The translations under genes and the position numbers were made by a program. From positions 3,410,001 through 3,474,000 of the forward strand of contig JBCAML010000001.1 of the NCBI GenBank assembly GCA_038503075.1: DNA of 64,000 nucleotides. Direction: 5' to 3'. Below are positions 32,548 through 44,722 of this stretch, piece by piece; the stretch's first letter is position 1, and each line of letters starts with the position of its first letter. Source of the stretch: Gyromitra esculenta (Eukaryota; Ascomycota; Pezizomycetes; Pezizales; Discinaceae). Under the pieces are notes generated by a model, which saw nothing but the letters and a program-made list of their open reading frames with translations, was not told where the DNA came from and did not search any database.

Positions 32548-34564
32548 TTTTTTTTTTTTTTTTTGTTTAAATCATTTGATTATTGTTTCTAGGTACAAAA
32601 CCGCTTATGCAACACAAAGGTTATGAAGTCAAAAAACCTATCCCCGTCAAGTAGACACCCTTATCCGCCTGGGTAACAAAAGAGAACACAAAAGAGAAGT
32701 GAACTAAGTACTTCCAACAGAACAAGATGATGTTCCTGTGATAAAACGACTTAAAGGTGCAGGGAAAGTTGACAGCGTATGCCTATGAGAGTAAAGAGAC
32801 TTGCAGCCAACAACCGAAAAACAATGAGAAACCATAGAAGAAAGTCCATAGTAAAGCCACAAAGGAAGCAGAGAGCAGCCAGAAAAGGTTTTCAATCAAA
32901 GTTAGTAGGGGTTGGGAAAGTATTGGTGAAGCGACCTAAAGGTCCATCTGGTCATCTGCTGGAGGGGGCGGTGAGGCCTTTGAAGGGCGTGATGGGCAGC
33001 TGTTCAGGTGTGACTCATGGGGTCCGTCGCAGTTGACACACTTAACAAGAGTGTGAGAGCAGGGGCGGCCTCTAACTGAGCAAGTGAGGGTGGGGCAGGT
33101 ATGGGCTGCAGTAGGATGAAGTCCAACACACCAGGGACAGCATGGTTGATTGGGGCATTTGTTTGTGTGGTGTCCAAATTTGTGACATTGGGAACACTGG
33201 GTGGAGGGTCGGAAACAAAGTTTGCGTTCAGCTCGGACAGTGGTGGAAAAAGCAGAAGGCGTGTGCGATTAGCGATCTCATTAGCTTTGGGGCCAGAGAG
33301 TGTTATGACAATGGAGGAAATTGTTTTTCCTCTTTGTTTTTCTGGTAGGGTGAGCCACCTTGGAGGTGTGTCCATGGTGAGGCCGGGGTTGAAGTTGCAG
33401 AGCTCTTGCTGAATGGCAGCGGGCTCCATTGAAGTGGGAATACCATGTACAACAAGTTGGTGCAATGGTTCGTCAAGGTGTAGGGAGCGAGCTCCTGGGA
33501 TGATGTGGAGAAATTGACCAACTTTCCTGTAATGGGTGTTGGCAAACATATTGTTCATGACCGTCAATGACACATTCTGGGAATGTGTGTCTATTGCCAC
33601 AGACTGGATGGTGATGGAACCAATGGCAGAGTTGAGTTTATCTCTGAGTTCCGTGGGTGACCCTTGAGAAAGGGGAGAGCCGTCGCGTTTGATAATCAAA
33701 CGGCGTGCGCGCATGGTGGGAGTGATGGTGAGGGGGGAGACCTGAGTCTTAGGGGCAGGTGCAGAGGCAGCCTGTTTGGTCTTTGCTGGTTGGGGTTTTC
33801 TCTTGGGTTTGCTGGCCGCCACCTGAGCCCATTGCAGGGGCATTGGGACAGGAGGGGGTGCTTGGGTAGCAATAGCAGGAGCAGGAGGAAGAGGAGCACC
33901 AGGTGCAGGTGGTTCTGGAGGCGCTGTCTTCCCTACTGTGAGCAGTAGGTGGTCACGCTCTAGTTTGCTCAAAGTCGGAGACTCTGGAAACATGTCTGGG
34001 AGAGGTGCAGGAGCTGGTTTGCTTGCTGCTTCCTTGAGGGTGGTGACTTCGCCTTGTAGATGCTGTATCATGTCAAGGAGTTTTTGGAAGTGGAGGAGGT
34101 TGATCTTGTCGGCTCTGGCTAGAGCGTTGCAAACATCAAACCCAAAGGCTGGCTCACTGCCTAGGTGAGTGGTAATGGCCTCCCCTGGTTTATTCCAGAG
34201 GCCCGCCCAGTGGGTTGGCTTTCCAAAAACAGGAGGGGATGGGGGAGAGGTGTCAGCTCTCTGTCTTTTCGATGGTGAGGGGGTTCTTGGTTCCACCGCA
34301 GATGAAGAGGAGGAGGCAACGAATGGGTTTGGAGTTCCCTCAACCTGATGATGGGGGAATATGGGTGTGAACATGTTGCCTTTACATTTGGGAGGCATTG
34401 CGACCGTGGGTTGTTGTATAAACAATGATCCAAGTCGTTTGTAAAAGAGGGGTAATGGAATGAAGTCAAAGTGCTAAAGACTTTTGGCTGTGTGTAACGC
34501 TGTTGCAACGCAAAAGGTGGTGGTGAACTTTCAATCGAAGACATTGTAGCGGGGACGGAGGATG
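32548..34564 (-). mobile_element. LINE copy 4, ORF1-only
   Basis: Minus-strand insertion with poly(T) at 32548-32565 and the CATCCTCCGTC start at 34564. Target duplication of 15 bp: gacaatcttgtaagg (32533-32547) and gacaagcttgtaagg (34565-34579), one mismatch. It landed in one unit of a short tandem duplication of host sequence. No ORF2; ORF1 leads directly into the shared 3' UTR. Confidence 0.92.
32936..34425 (-). pseudogene. LINE copy 4 ORF1 with a frameshift before the zinc knuckles
   Basis: Almost identical to the intact 496-residue ORF1 of copy 3 for the first ~385 residues. A single-base loss near 33262 (cgcctttctgc in copy 3, cgccttctgc here) moves translation into another frame, so the three CCHC knuckles are not translated, although their sequence is still present to 32936. 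All else is conserved, so the copy is young. Protein as read: 473 residues. Confidence 0.88.
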
Positions 34565-34760
34565 GACAAGCTTGTAAGGTACGTGCTACTCCCAGAGGAA
34601 ACATCTTGACCCTGAAGTGTGTGTGCTTAAGTGGATTATAGGTTCAGGATATGCATGATTATACCCCCCCCGAGCTATTCTTCAACGCGACAAGCTTGTA
34701 AGGTACGTGCGACTCTCACAGGAAACATCTTGATCCTGAAGTGTGCTTAAGCGGACATAT
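34565..34760. repeat. short tandem duplication of host sequence
   Basis: The ~110-bp segment containing caacgcgaca[ag]cttgtaagg, acgtgc, ggaaacatcttga[ct]cctgaagtgtg occurs twice in tandem. The first unit is split by LINE copy 4 (its left part is at about 32518-32547) and the second is at about 34670-34750. Confidence 0.75.
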
Positions 34761-35907
34761 ACAATCATAGTGTGCTAAATAGTGTTTATCCATGTGTGTG
34801 CTATGAACTGTATCTGAGATTGATATGTAAAAGAAAATATGGATTTGACCAATCAGGATGTGTGAAACGAATTATGAGATGTACCTCAATGTGACATGTG
34901 AAGTGAAATATTGACTTGACTTCGACACCATGTGTAAGATAATATACGCGATGTACTACACAATGGCAGGTGTAATGGAAAATTGAATGTACACTTATAC
35001 GATCGAGTACAATGTGTTAATAATCTCACACATAATTTAATGAGTACATGGTTATAATAACTGTACCTGTAGGCGATGAGTAAAACAGAATATAGCATTT
35101 ACTCAATTATAATAGGTGAGTTCTGTATTACATTCTTTAGATGCGGCACGACAACAACTAACCTGCCATAGTAGTATCGTATTAGTGCTGTACTGCAATG
35201 ATATTTTTTCAAAAAGCGCATTGATTTTAGAATGCCATATGATAAAACTCTTGTACTTTTTAAAATACTGTACGACTACGGTAACCCTATTCTTGTTTAT
35301 TCTATACATATAGTTAAAAGGACCATACGTATGCGCTTGTGGTACTGATGTTTAAAAACTAGTGCAGTTTAATGATTACCTTTGTGATATGTCTGCACTA
35401 CAGTTATGTATATATTTTCTTTTACAAGCGCACTTATTTAATTGCCGTTCTACTACGTCATAATAACTGTACTTTTTAGAATAGAATACTTTTTGAAGTA
35501 CAGTATCGCAATGGCATTGTTACGGTATTGTTGGAGAGTGCGCATTCTTTTTGCAACCGTTATCCATCAGCAGCCCTTCTATACTTTTAAAACATTGGCT
35601 AATTAAACAAATAGCACTTTTTGAACAATGCTGCCTGAATTGAATTACATGATGTTAAGAATTAAGCACTAATGCTTGATTTTTCAAAAATTCCGCAATT
35701 TATTGAATACGGTAGCACTACACTAATATAACCAGAGCAGATACACCCCCTTTTTTGGTACTGTAGGATCAATCTATTGAAGCGTTCAAAGTAGTACTAG
35801 TATACCATGTGCCACGTGATCACACAATCGAATATCTAAACTTCTGAAGAGACAACACGAATGGGAAAATTCAGGAGGCGGAATCGAATAGTATGGAACT
35901 GGACACC
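34761..35907. other. AT-rich spacer
   Basis: No recognisable gene or repeat; short open frames only. Rich in T-runs and in repeated words such as cataataactgtac (about 35459-35471) that also occur near 35050. Possibly a strongly mutated old repeat. Confidence 0.35.
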
Positions 35908-36324
35908 TCTCACGGTTGTGCCTCAGGTTAAGCCCTTCAGTATCCCTGAAGGTGAGCAGTGCTACTTAAGCGAGGTGACAACACGTTTGAAGAGTGCAGC
36001 GTGTTCTACAAGTTCTACGAGGGGTCTATCTCAAGGCGAGATAAGTGCAGCGAGGTGGACAGCGACAGCGAGGATTCTGAGGTAGAATCGAGATAGTATT
36101 TCGACGATTTACAGCAGAAGGTAACGAGAACGTTGCTTAAGGAAAGAAGAAAGAGAATACACAAACGACAAAACTCCCCCGCTTATATACCCCGCTTTCC
36201 CGTCGCACAAACAACAATCCAACAATAACCGAAACACAACCGAACAACAAAGCCATTATAACCAAGTACCCCTATTACTACAAACCACTTTATCCTAACC
36301 CATTACTCGATCTCATCCGTGAAA
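35908..36324 (+). mobile_element. TCE copy 7
   Basis: 417 bp, ends TCTCACGG and CCGTGAAA, perfect target duplication ACACC (35903-35907 and 36325-36329). Inner hairpin CCTTCAG/CTGAAGG, ATCTC/GAGAT and GATTCT/AGAATC are intact. Minus-strand TATATAAG near 36185. Confidence 0.94.
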
Positions 36325-36329
36325 ACACC

Positions 36330-36617
36330 AGTGGGTCGGCACACGCTCGTCAGAATAGGGTAGCTATCAAAGCCTCTGCCCTGAAGTAATGAGTTATAGA
36401 GAACTGTGCCTGCAGTAAAGAAATAAAAAAGATCTTCTAAAGGAACGATTTGGAAAAAGCTCCCAAAAGGTCTCGCCTGAAGGTGCCGACCTTCCAAAGG
36501 TCGGGGCCAGGAGAGACGAGCAAAATAATTCTTAACAGAAGGACTACATTCCGCCCCTGTCGCCTCGGCCACCTGATGCATCAGGCGGCCTGGGCGACAA
36601 TCGGTTTTTTGCTGATG
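36330..36617. repeat. R3 repeat with internal palindrome, copy c
   Basis: The right ~130 bp (agcaaaataattctta..., tacattccgccc..., palindrome cctgatgcatcagg, ending ttttttgctgatg) match 42720-42849. The terminus is the reverse form of CATCAGCAAAAAA. A TCE inserted exactly at its end (36621). Confidence 0.75.
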
Positions 36618-36620
36618 AAT

Positions 36621-37032
36621 TTTCACGGATAGAAAAGGGTAATGGGTCAAGGCTATTGTGTTGGATGTAATGGTTTTGGTTAGGGAATATAATGTCTTTG
36701 TTGTTTGGTTGTTGTTTGGTTATGGGTTTTCATATGTCAAAAGCGAGGTATTTAAGGGATGGGTTTTCTATCGTTTTGTATCTTCTTCTTCTTCTTTCCT
36801 TAAGCAATGTTCTCGTTTATCTTCTTCTGTACTGTTTAAATTCTACCTTGGTTCCACCCAAGAACCCTCGCTGTCGCTGTTCACTTCCCTGCACTTATCC
36901 CATCTCGAGATAGACCCCTACGTAGGACCTGTAGAAACATCGCACCCATCAAACGTGTTAGAAACCTCGCTCAAGTAGCACTGCTCATCTTCAGGGATAC
37001 TGAAGAGCTTAGCGAGGGACCTAACCGTGAGA
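36621..37032 (-). mobile_element. TCE copy 8
   Basis: 412 bp, minus orientation, ends TTTCACGG and CCGTGAGA. Flanks TGAAT (36616-36620) and TGTAT (37033-37037), one mismatch. Inner arms TCTTCAG/CTGAAGA and outer CCTCGCT/AGCGAGG, both perfect and different from other copies; GGTTC/GAACC replaces GATTCT/AGAATC. Confidence 0.92.
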
Positions 37033-37037
37033 TGTAT

Positions 37038-38392
37038 TCTCTTGCTTCAATTCAACCATCTCGGATAAATTATTCCTGGGTATATATTCACGTACATCTT
37101 GGTTCCTCATCGTCGTCTTCATCCTCATCATAGTTGTCTGCGTCGCTTTCTATGTTTCCTTCCGGTCCTTCTGCAATGTGTTGTCTCTGGATACATCATG
37201 GCTTCATTTGCCGGGTCGAGGTTCTTGCCACTAGTTTAACGTCAGTAGTGGCCATCGACGGAGGCTAGTATTCATTCAATCTTTCACTTTTGTTTTCCTT
37301 CTCGTCTTCACTGACGGCGGACCTGCTGCGTACTGAACGAGGAGGTGGAGGCTGGGGTCTGGCTGAGGCCCTCCGAGCCTGATTAGAGTGTCTTATTTGG
37401 CGTTCATTCTCTTGTGGTGTATCTGCTCTCATTTTGACGTCCTAGGTTGGTGATCTGGTTGAATGAGATATTTGAGTGAAAGAAAAAGAGTGTTGTTGGT
37501 GAGTCTTTGAGAAGGGGGTATTAGAGCGATGAAGAAATGGGGTGACTGAACCCCTCTCTCTCTCTCTCTCGGACGCCTTGATTACATAACGCAGACCCAT
37601 GAATCACCCAGCTTCCCTTGACGTCTGCAGACCGTTTGCGGATCTGAAACGATTGAGTCTTCTGTCAGCGGTCTTAAACGATACCTGTGGACCTTGTAAT
37701 CCGTGCTCTGACACCAGCCCCACTGTGTCTCCCAGAGATATATAATGATCAAGTTAATTGGGTGTGGTGTTTGGCAACAAATGTGAACACGGGTGCAAAA
37801 ATAGCAGTCAAAAAAGACTAGAGCTAGGAAACACATAATTTGGTGTTGGTGAATCGTGGTAGGAAATCTTTGATGGGAGCAGGAAAGGTCTGCTCTGGCA
37901 GGGCGTTATATATATCTACAAACAGCTCATACTTCAGTTACCTTTTGAACTTCCCTGGAGGACACAGATCGAGCAATGGAAAGCTGCATATTAAGCAGAA
38001 AGCGAATCGCAAATATGTCAGGTCTGTTATTTTAACAACAATTGGCATCCCTGTGTTTCTTTCTTCTCCCATTTCTATGGTCTCACATGTATGTTGCATG
38101 AATGATATATCTATCTATCCGTCTACGGTTTGATTGATGTTGATAAACCGAGTGACAGATCATGCTTATTGAGCTGTATCCTTATTTGGGGACTTGCCCC
38201 ATGCTATACCTAATTCAGAAAGACGAGCCGAACCACAGATCCAACCACAAACTCCAAAACGTGGACTCAAAGAATCCATCGAGAAAATGCAATACACCTA
38301 AAATCTATAATGAAAAACCAATACTCCCGTATCTAATACACTTTAGAAATCTACTGTGCTTGTTAGCATAGGTCTCCGAAAACTTGCTCTGA
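37038..38392. other. decayed sequence, possible remnant of a low-complexity coding region
   Basis: On the minus strand 37434-37100 reads as an Arg/Ser/Pro/Asp-rich stretch with stops (for example RRASARPQPPPPRSVRSR and a run of Asp/Glu codons near 37105-37140). A (CT)n run lies at 37551-37571. Nothing else recognised. Confidence 0.35.
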
Positions 38393-38397
38393 ACAGG

Positions 38398-38808
38398 TTT
38401 CATGGATGAGGTCGAATGATGGGGTAGGGTTAGCCATAGGGTTGCAACGAGTTATGATGGTTGGAGAATAATGTCTTTGTTTTTCGGTTATGGTTTGGTT
38501 ATGAGTCAGGGAGGGAAAGTGGGGTATAAAAGGAATGGGTTTATTGGGACTTTTGTTGTTTTTCTTTCTTTCCTTAAGCAACGTTCTCGTTACCTTCTAT
38601 TGTATTTGCTCTAGAATACCATCTTGATTCTACCTCAGAATCCTCGCTGTCGCTGTTCACTTCGCTGCACTTATCTTATCCAAGATAAGACCCTCCCGTA
38701 GATCCTGTAGAAACATCGCACTCCTCTAAACGTGTTGACATCTCGCTTAAGTAGCTCCGCTCACCTTCTGGGATACAGAAGGGCTTAATGAGAGACTCAA
38801 CCGTGAGA
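38398..38808 (-). mobile_element. TCE copy 9
   Basis: 411 bp, minus orientation, ends TTTCATGG and CCGTGAGA. Flanks ACAGG (38393-38397) and GCAGG (38809-38813), one mismatch. Paired arms CCTTCTG/CAGAAGG and ATCTT/AAGAT: the latter is a compensated version of ATCTC/GAGAT. Confidence 0.92.
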
Positions 38809-38982
38809 GCAGGGATCCTACTGACCCATTCTTCGTATCTAGCAAACTGAACACAAGCCTACCTGCAAACCCTATCCTAAGCTAAAATTGACCAACTTGC
38901 AGACCTAACAGAAATTAGAAATAAAATGCTAAACTTAATTTCTCCCAGACCCCTCATTCACAACCAATAGTCAAATGCAGAC

Positions 38983-41557
38983 TTAATCGATAATCATTAC
39001 ATCAGCAGGTACGTCTTTATTCAGAGCTCTCTTCTGCTCGGCTAGGTATGTGATCCTGGCGTTTGTGGCATCCAGTAGCTCCACATACGAAAGATCAGTC
39101 CCGATGATTTTATGCATAAAAAGAGCCTCGAACCTTCCCTGGATCTCTTGAAGCTGCTGCGCCCTATCATCAACCCCTCCAACGGTATGTAGAGTCCAGA
39201 AAGTTGGATTGCATGTCTGGCCGAGGCAATGGATGCCTGCAATTGCTTGTCACTGCCTGTTCAAATTCCTGAATTTCTAGGCTATGATGACATGATTCGT
39301 GGCAAAGAGGTTCAGACCCATTCCGCCAAAAGCTGGAGTGAGGATGAGCATGCTTGGGACGCTGCTCTCGGCGAATTTTTGAAGGATCTCAGTGCACTCT
39401 TTTAGTTCAAGAGCTGCGTGGTAAAGGAAAGGTTTTACAGCCAGGTGAAAGGTGCTTACCCACTAGCCAGGATGTGCATTTTGCCTGGTAGCGGAGCAAA
39501 AACAACAGCCTTATTCGGCAGACCCTCCTTTACAGGCTCCATCAAAATCGGGAGAAACATAGACTCTAGCCAACGAAAGATAGGTCCTCCAATAAACTTT
39601 TTCTCGTCCCATTCACGTCGGAAAACGGTGCTAGTGTCCTCTGTGCGTTCGGTAATAAGGTCACCTAATACAACAAGGTCTTGCGTAAAGGAGCCTAAGC
39701 GCCACTCGTGTACCATGGTCTGGGGTTTGCTCCTATGGGCTATCCTCACCTCTTTTTCGAAAGCTTTGTGTCGCTCATCCTCCTCTGGTGTGAACTCTAG
39801 GCGGACCTCCATGGAGGTAAGCTCAGGAACCTTCATGAGGGCTGTACTGTCGGCGCTTTTGCTCTCTACCCACCGGCGGATAGTCCAGGGCCAGACACTG
39901 TTCTTGACCATTTCATATCTCTCTTCCTTGGACCCCTGTCGCATTTTGCTTTGTTGATGGCCTTCGCTAACGGTTCGGGTCCGTGATCCGTGAGACTGTC
40001 AGCCTTGCAAGAACTGAATAGCCACTAAGTTTGAACGACCCAGTCGAGCAGGGTATGATGCATTGGGGTACCTGATAGCTGGATTCTGTAGGGCGCGTCA
40101 AGCTCCGTCAATGCTGCAAAACCCATAGTCTTGGTGTTTTTGACCCAATGCAATTCATCAAATATCACCATCCCAAATTCACAACCCTTCATTGACTTCT
40201 GGAACCTGCTGCAGAATGTATTGTAAGAGATGAGGCAGACAATATCCTCACGTTCTGGGTGATCCTCGTCAACGTTTATTTCTGCCTCAGTGGGTTTGTT
40301 GTCCTCAAAGATGACTTGCAATGTTAAACCAGTTCCTGTCAGAACTTTCTTGATAGTCGAATCCCAGGTCTGCAGAAGAGATGGTGGCACTACAATCAAA
40401 ATCGGCCTGTGAAGGACATCTGCGTCTTCAGAAAGCAATGGACAGTTGAATTCAAGTTCGGAAAGCTTTTTCTCTTTGTAGAATGGGATGGGTTTGTCGG
40501 CGGCGACTTGTCGGAGGAGCCACTTAATGTGGAGGACTGCAGTCAAGGCTGTATATGTTTTCCCCAGACCCATGTCGTCTGCAATCAACACCCCTGTAAG
40601 TCCAAGCCCATCCTGCTGCATGAAGCGTTGAAGCACAAAGGCTGCACCCCAGACTTCATGTGGTAAAAATCTTGCAGCTGGTATGCCGGATATCTCAAGA
40701 AGGTGATCACCGATATCACCCTCAGCTGGGGCCAACTGACGGGCCCTAAGCTGCCACATTGCGTTGTTGAAGCATTGGTGCTCAAAGTCATTGTTCATCT
40801 GGTCCATGCAATAGCCATGAAGGTCGGAAAGTTTGCTGTATTTTGTCAAGACTGCTTCATTGTCGACAGGGTCATCAATAGGATTTCCTAGGTTCTCATG
40901 TCGATTCCACCCAGACAACGGGTCTGGCTTGTTTTTAAGGATGTCATCTATATCATCAACTGGGATAAGTTTTTTGTCTAGAGGGTCTGCGTCAGTGGTC
41001 AATTTAATATATTAATATATATACAGGTTCCTGTAGCTCTAGTGACCGTCACCATCATCTTCCTTGTCCAAAGACCCACTTCCTTCACCCATATCATCCT
41101 CATTTCCTTCGTCATCGTCCTCCCCTTCTGCTTCCGCATCCTCTATCTTCATCCGCACTTTCAAAGCATCTTATGTCGCTTTCAGCTTCAGCTTGACAAT
41201 CCTTTTGGTCGCAGGGTCTGCTATTTACACTTCCAGTGATTTCTCCTCCTCCAGGTCTGCCGCCCTCTGCTCCTTCCACCTCCTTTCCTTAGCAGCCCTT
41301 GCAGCTTCAGCCACCGCTTTCTCCTTCTCTAATTTCTCCTTCTCCACCTCAGCCTTTGCTCTGGCTTTCACTTCGGCTTTCTCTTTTTCCTCCACTGCCT
41401 TCTTGGCTTCCATTTCCTCCGCGATCTTAGCATCAGCTTTCGCTTTTGCCACTTCTTCCACGTTCTTTCTGTCAATAACCGAAGCCTGGATCACGTCTCT
41501 CATGGGCTCCTTACCTGTTGGCCAGCGAACATTTACACTTAGGTACTTGAAACTCAT
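38983..41557 (-). pseudogene. SNF2-family helicase relic
   Basis: Minus-strand blocks in protein order: an Ala/Lys/Glu-rich helix (41557-41225), an acidic stretch with stops, then 41002-40025 with motif I DDMGLGKTYTA, Ia ILIVVPPSLLQTW, II FDELHWVKN and III QLSGTPMHHTLLDW. 39944-39456 is a helical insert; 39430-38985 is the C-terminal lobe (LILTPAFGGMGLNLFATNHV, motif V). Motif VI reads AIAGIHCLGQ, lacking the arginines usual in SNF2 (R..R.GQ). Stops (TAG, TGA) separate motif V from VI, and further stops and frame changes occur at 40025 and 41220. It is therefore a dead gene. The family is expanded and often found near transposons in ascomycetes (general knowledge). The N-terminal part is probably at 42850-43383. 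Confidence 0.85.
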
Positions 41558-41673
41558 AGTAGGGTCGTAGTTCCATTGGGCATTGATGATGGCATTGTTT
41601 TACGATCGTTGGTCCATGATAGAGGTTTTGGTGGATTTTACAGGTTCCCCGTCAGCGCCATTCCCCATCAGCG

Positions 41674-42849
41674 CATCAGCAAAAACAAAATGCCGCCCCA
41701 AGGCAAACGCTCTTTAGGAAGGGCTACATTCCGCCCAAGGCGAAATGTGGCGCCCACTTGTGTCCAGACGACCCCCATGGCCTGCCACAGGTCGCCTGCT
41801 GTCAAGTTTATAGAGCTTCACGCCCCCAAGCTTTGCTTTAGAGCTCTCGCGCCCGGAAGCTTTGCTTCAAACCTCTCTTGCTTGCGCGCTCCCAGGCGCA
41901 CAGAGCAACCCTAGCCCTGGGGACTTGGCGAAAAAAAAATCCACAAAAAAAATAACTTCACAAAAAATGCTAAGTTGAAACCCTAACCCTGGGGACTTAA
42001 AAAATTCACACGAGAGCTGCAATGCCCGAACCCTAACCCACAGTTACCCTACCTCCGCGGGGTCACCCTACCTCCGAAAGGCAGCGTTGCCTCGACAACA
42101 CCGCAATCTCTCCCTATTCCTTTCCACCCACTCTCCCTTCTGCCCTTCCTTCCATATCAACACCCTTCCCCCCATTCTCTCCATTCTCCACCCCTTCCTT
42201 CCTCCCTATAGGCGAATACTGCTAACATTGTGTGTTTCTAGTACCCAAAGCCTTTGACCCCCCCCAAAATGATCTCGGCTGCTCTTATCTCGCTTCCCCG
42301 CTCACTTCCCCGCTCGCTTTCCAGCCTGCTTTCCAGCCTGCTTTGGGGCCTGTTTCCTGCTCGCTTTCCTGCCTGCTTTGGGGCCTGTTTCCTGCTCGCT
42401 TTCCTGCCTGCTCTGGCGCCTGTTTCCTGCCTGCTTTCCTGCCTGCTTCGGAGCCTGTCTCCTGCCTGCTTCTCCTATATATAGATATCAATGGATAGAT
42501 AGATCAATAGATAGATCAATAGAGAAAAACATATAGAAGAGAAAACTGCCATATGAAGCTCCAATGCGCTGCCAATAGAAGTGGGAGAGAAAGGTTCCTT
42601 TTTAATCTCTAGGCAGTGGTGAGCCCACAACACCTTTGCCCAGAGGTGGACTAATTGCTGGTGTCACCTGTGGCAAGGCTTTAGAAAGAACAGTAAAAAC
42701 TGACACAGAGTAGGGAGCGACCTCCAGGAAGTCGGCGCCTGGAGGGAAGAGCAAAATAATTCTTGACAGGCTGGCTACATTCCGCCCTGAGCGCCTCGGC
42801 CGCCTGATGCATCAGGCGGCCTGGGAGACAATCGGTTTTTTTGCTGATG
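41674..42849. mobile_element. R3-bounded insertion in the SNF2 relic
   Basis: Begins CATCAGCAAAAAC and ends with the inverse TTTTTTTGCTGATG (42836-42849), so the block has matching inverted termini 1.18 kb apart. TACATTCCGCCC is present near both ends (41727, 42777), and the 20-bp perfect palindrome CCGCCTGATGCATCAGGCGG lies at 42801-42820. Inside are three telomere-like ccctaa[cg]cc words (41911, 41980, 42031) and a minisatellite. Because it separates the helicase relic from its probable N-terminus, it is likely an insertion. No target duplication was identified. Confidence 0.6.
42290..42475. repeat. minisatellite, ~35-bp units
   Basis: Four to five degenerate units of the type ggggcctgtttcctgctcgc followed by tttcctgcctgctt. 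The same units occur reverse-complemented at 53868-54120. Confidence 0.85.
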
Positions 42850-43383
42850 TGCCTGAAGCTCAGGATCGCGGATTGGCACGTCCACCCAAACCAGAAGATC
42901 GTCGGTTAGCTCGGTCTCTTCTCAGACCCACTTAACTAGGTCCTCGAATTCGCCGACCGCCTGGTAGCTGATCATTGGACGGACAATCCCATATATGAGT
43001 ACGCATAAAAATGTAGGAAACTCGAGAATGGGATACTCAATCTTTGCCAGCTTACAGGGGGGAAGGCTTGCACTGTCTTCGTCTTCTTCAAGCGACCTTT
43101 TGGGGGTTTCAAACCTTGTAGCACCAATTGGTTTGGATGCCTGTGGCGGTTTTGCGCGCACTTTCTTCATTTGTGCCAGCAGAAACAATTGTGTGTACTT
43201 GCCCCTCTTTTTTCCCCCAGCTACTCCTGGGAAATGATCCATACTCCAGATGTCGGGGTATGCGGTGAACATCTCATGTATGCATTTCTCCCAACTAGCC
43301 TTGTCCCCCACGCCTTTGAAATACTTGTAGCCCTTGCATATCACAGGCCTGGATCCGAGGAAGTTCACTTTGAATGGTGCCAT
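42850..43383 (-). pseudogene. probable N-terminal fragment of the SNF2 relic
   Basis: Open frame 43383-42922 (153 residues, MAPFKVNFLG...), continuing after one stop as EETELTDDLLVWVDVPIRDP up to the R3 insertion at 42849. It has basic segments (KKVRAKPPQASK) and no recognised domain. Assignment to the helicase relic rests on strand, order and the insertion lying exactly between them. Confidence 0.4.
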
Positions 43384-44488
43384 AAATTCCTTCCACTCCT
43401 GACTTCTTCGAGCAAAACCCGAGAGCTACGAAAATATTTTGACCAGTGATTGGCATGTTGATCTGAGGTGGGGTCTGCGGTATGTAAAGGTCTGTGCTTG
43501 GTTAGGTCTGTTGGTTATCTATTGGGTCTGCTACACAAGCAGTAGGAGGTCTATCTGTATAGTCCCTTTAATCGAATATAGCAATATGGTTGATATGGTT
43601 GATATTGGTCAAATATAAATATGTCAAACTTGGTAAATCGTGCCCCTGCCTGATCTGGGACTTTGATCGATAGGAGAGCAAAGCGAGATTTATATAACCT
43701 CTCTCTTCGTCAGACCCTCTCAAGAGAAGCAATACAGAGTTCATCTTGAAAAATATGAGGCTGATGATCTGAAGAAGCAAGGAGCTCTTGTTGAAAACAT
43801 AACATCATGAAAACGGGAAGGTATAAAACATCTCTCCCGTGTAGGCAACGAGCAACAGAGAAGGCAAACAAAGGAGAGATTGTGGCAGTTTGAAGAGAGT
43901 TCAGCTTGGAGAAGCAAACTCCTGCAAGGGGAAGCGAGTTGCTGCTCATCTTGGTGTTTGTCAGGGGTTCGTGAGGTTTGACGTTGGTGGTTGCAAACAC
44001 ACAAAGGTGCGGCGGGGTAGGGTTGTAGACCTGCCAAGAAGTGACACCAATAGTAGATTGCTGTCCGTTCAAAGGGTTGTCAGCAGTCACTTGCTTCAAT
44101 GGGTCACACAAAAACGAGAACCAAGAGAGCCACAAACACACACGAGGACCACACATTCAAGGACCACACAACTATGCCTGCCACTTCATGTTTTTACTGC
44201 AGAAAAAGATGCAAGAGCTCTTGTAGTCTGAAACTCCACCTCAAATACTGCACGGAGGCTAAGTTAACCGACTAGCCCGATGCTTCTCCTCGTGAGCAAG
44301 CCCCTGATCGTATAACCCCTGACCCAAATCACTGGCACTTCTAGGATTCTAACTAAGCAGTCCCTACAGCAACTGCACTCCCTAGTGTATATGATTGGGG
44401 TCTGAATGACTGGTTGGGAAGATGGTATACCACAGTTTGCCCCTGTTGATCGTAGATAGTTATACTGATAGAGCATAGTGGGGGACGT
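43384..44488. other. spacer without recognisable gene
   Basis: If the SNF2 relic started at 43383, this holds its old promoter. A short direct repeat atatggttgatatggttgat lies at 43584-43603. Open frames on both strands here overlap one another and match nothing known. Confidence 0.35.
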
Positions 44489-44490
44489 GG

Positions 44491-44722
44491 TTTTTTTTTT
44501 TTTTTTGTTTAAATCATTTGATTATTGTTTCTAGGTACAAAACCGCTTATGCAACACGAAAGTTATGAAGTCAAAAAACCTATCCCCATCAAGTAAACAC
44601 CCTTATCCACCAGGGTAACAAAGGAGAAAACAAAAAAGAAACGACCCAAGTACTCCCAAGGGAACAAGACCATGTTCCTGCGATTAAACGACTTAAAGGT
44701 GCAGGGAGAATTGACAGTGTTA
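44491..44722 (-). mobile_element. LINE copy 6, 5'-truncated 3' UTR only
   Basis: 232 bp: poly(T) 44491-44506 followed by the shared LINE 3' UTR, cut off after about 215 bp. The sequence just outside its poly(A) is CCACGTCCCCCACT (reverse of 44477-44490), the same 14 bases that flank LINE copy 1. Directly abuts LINE copy 5. Confidence 0.85.

Noticed and set aside
37551..37571. (CT)n microsatellite
   Set aside because: An ordinary short simple repeat with no further structure around it.
41900..42050. Interstitial telomere repeats
   Set aside because: Only isolated ccctaaccc-type words, not a tandem run; too short to call.
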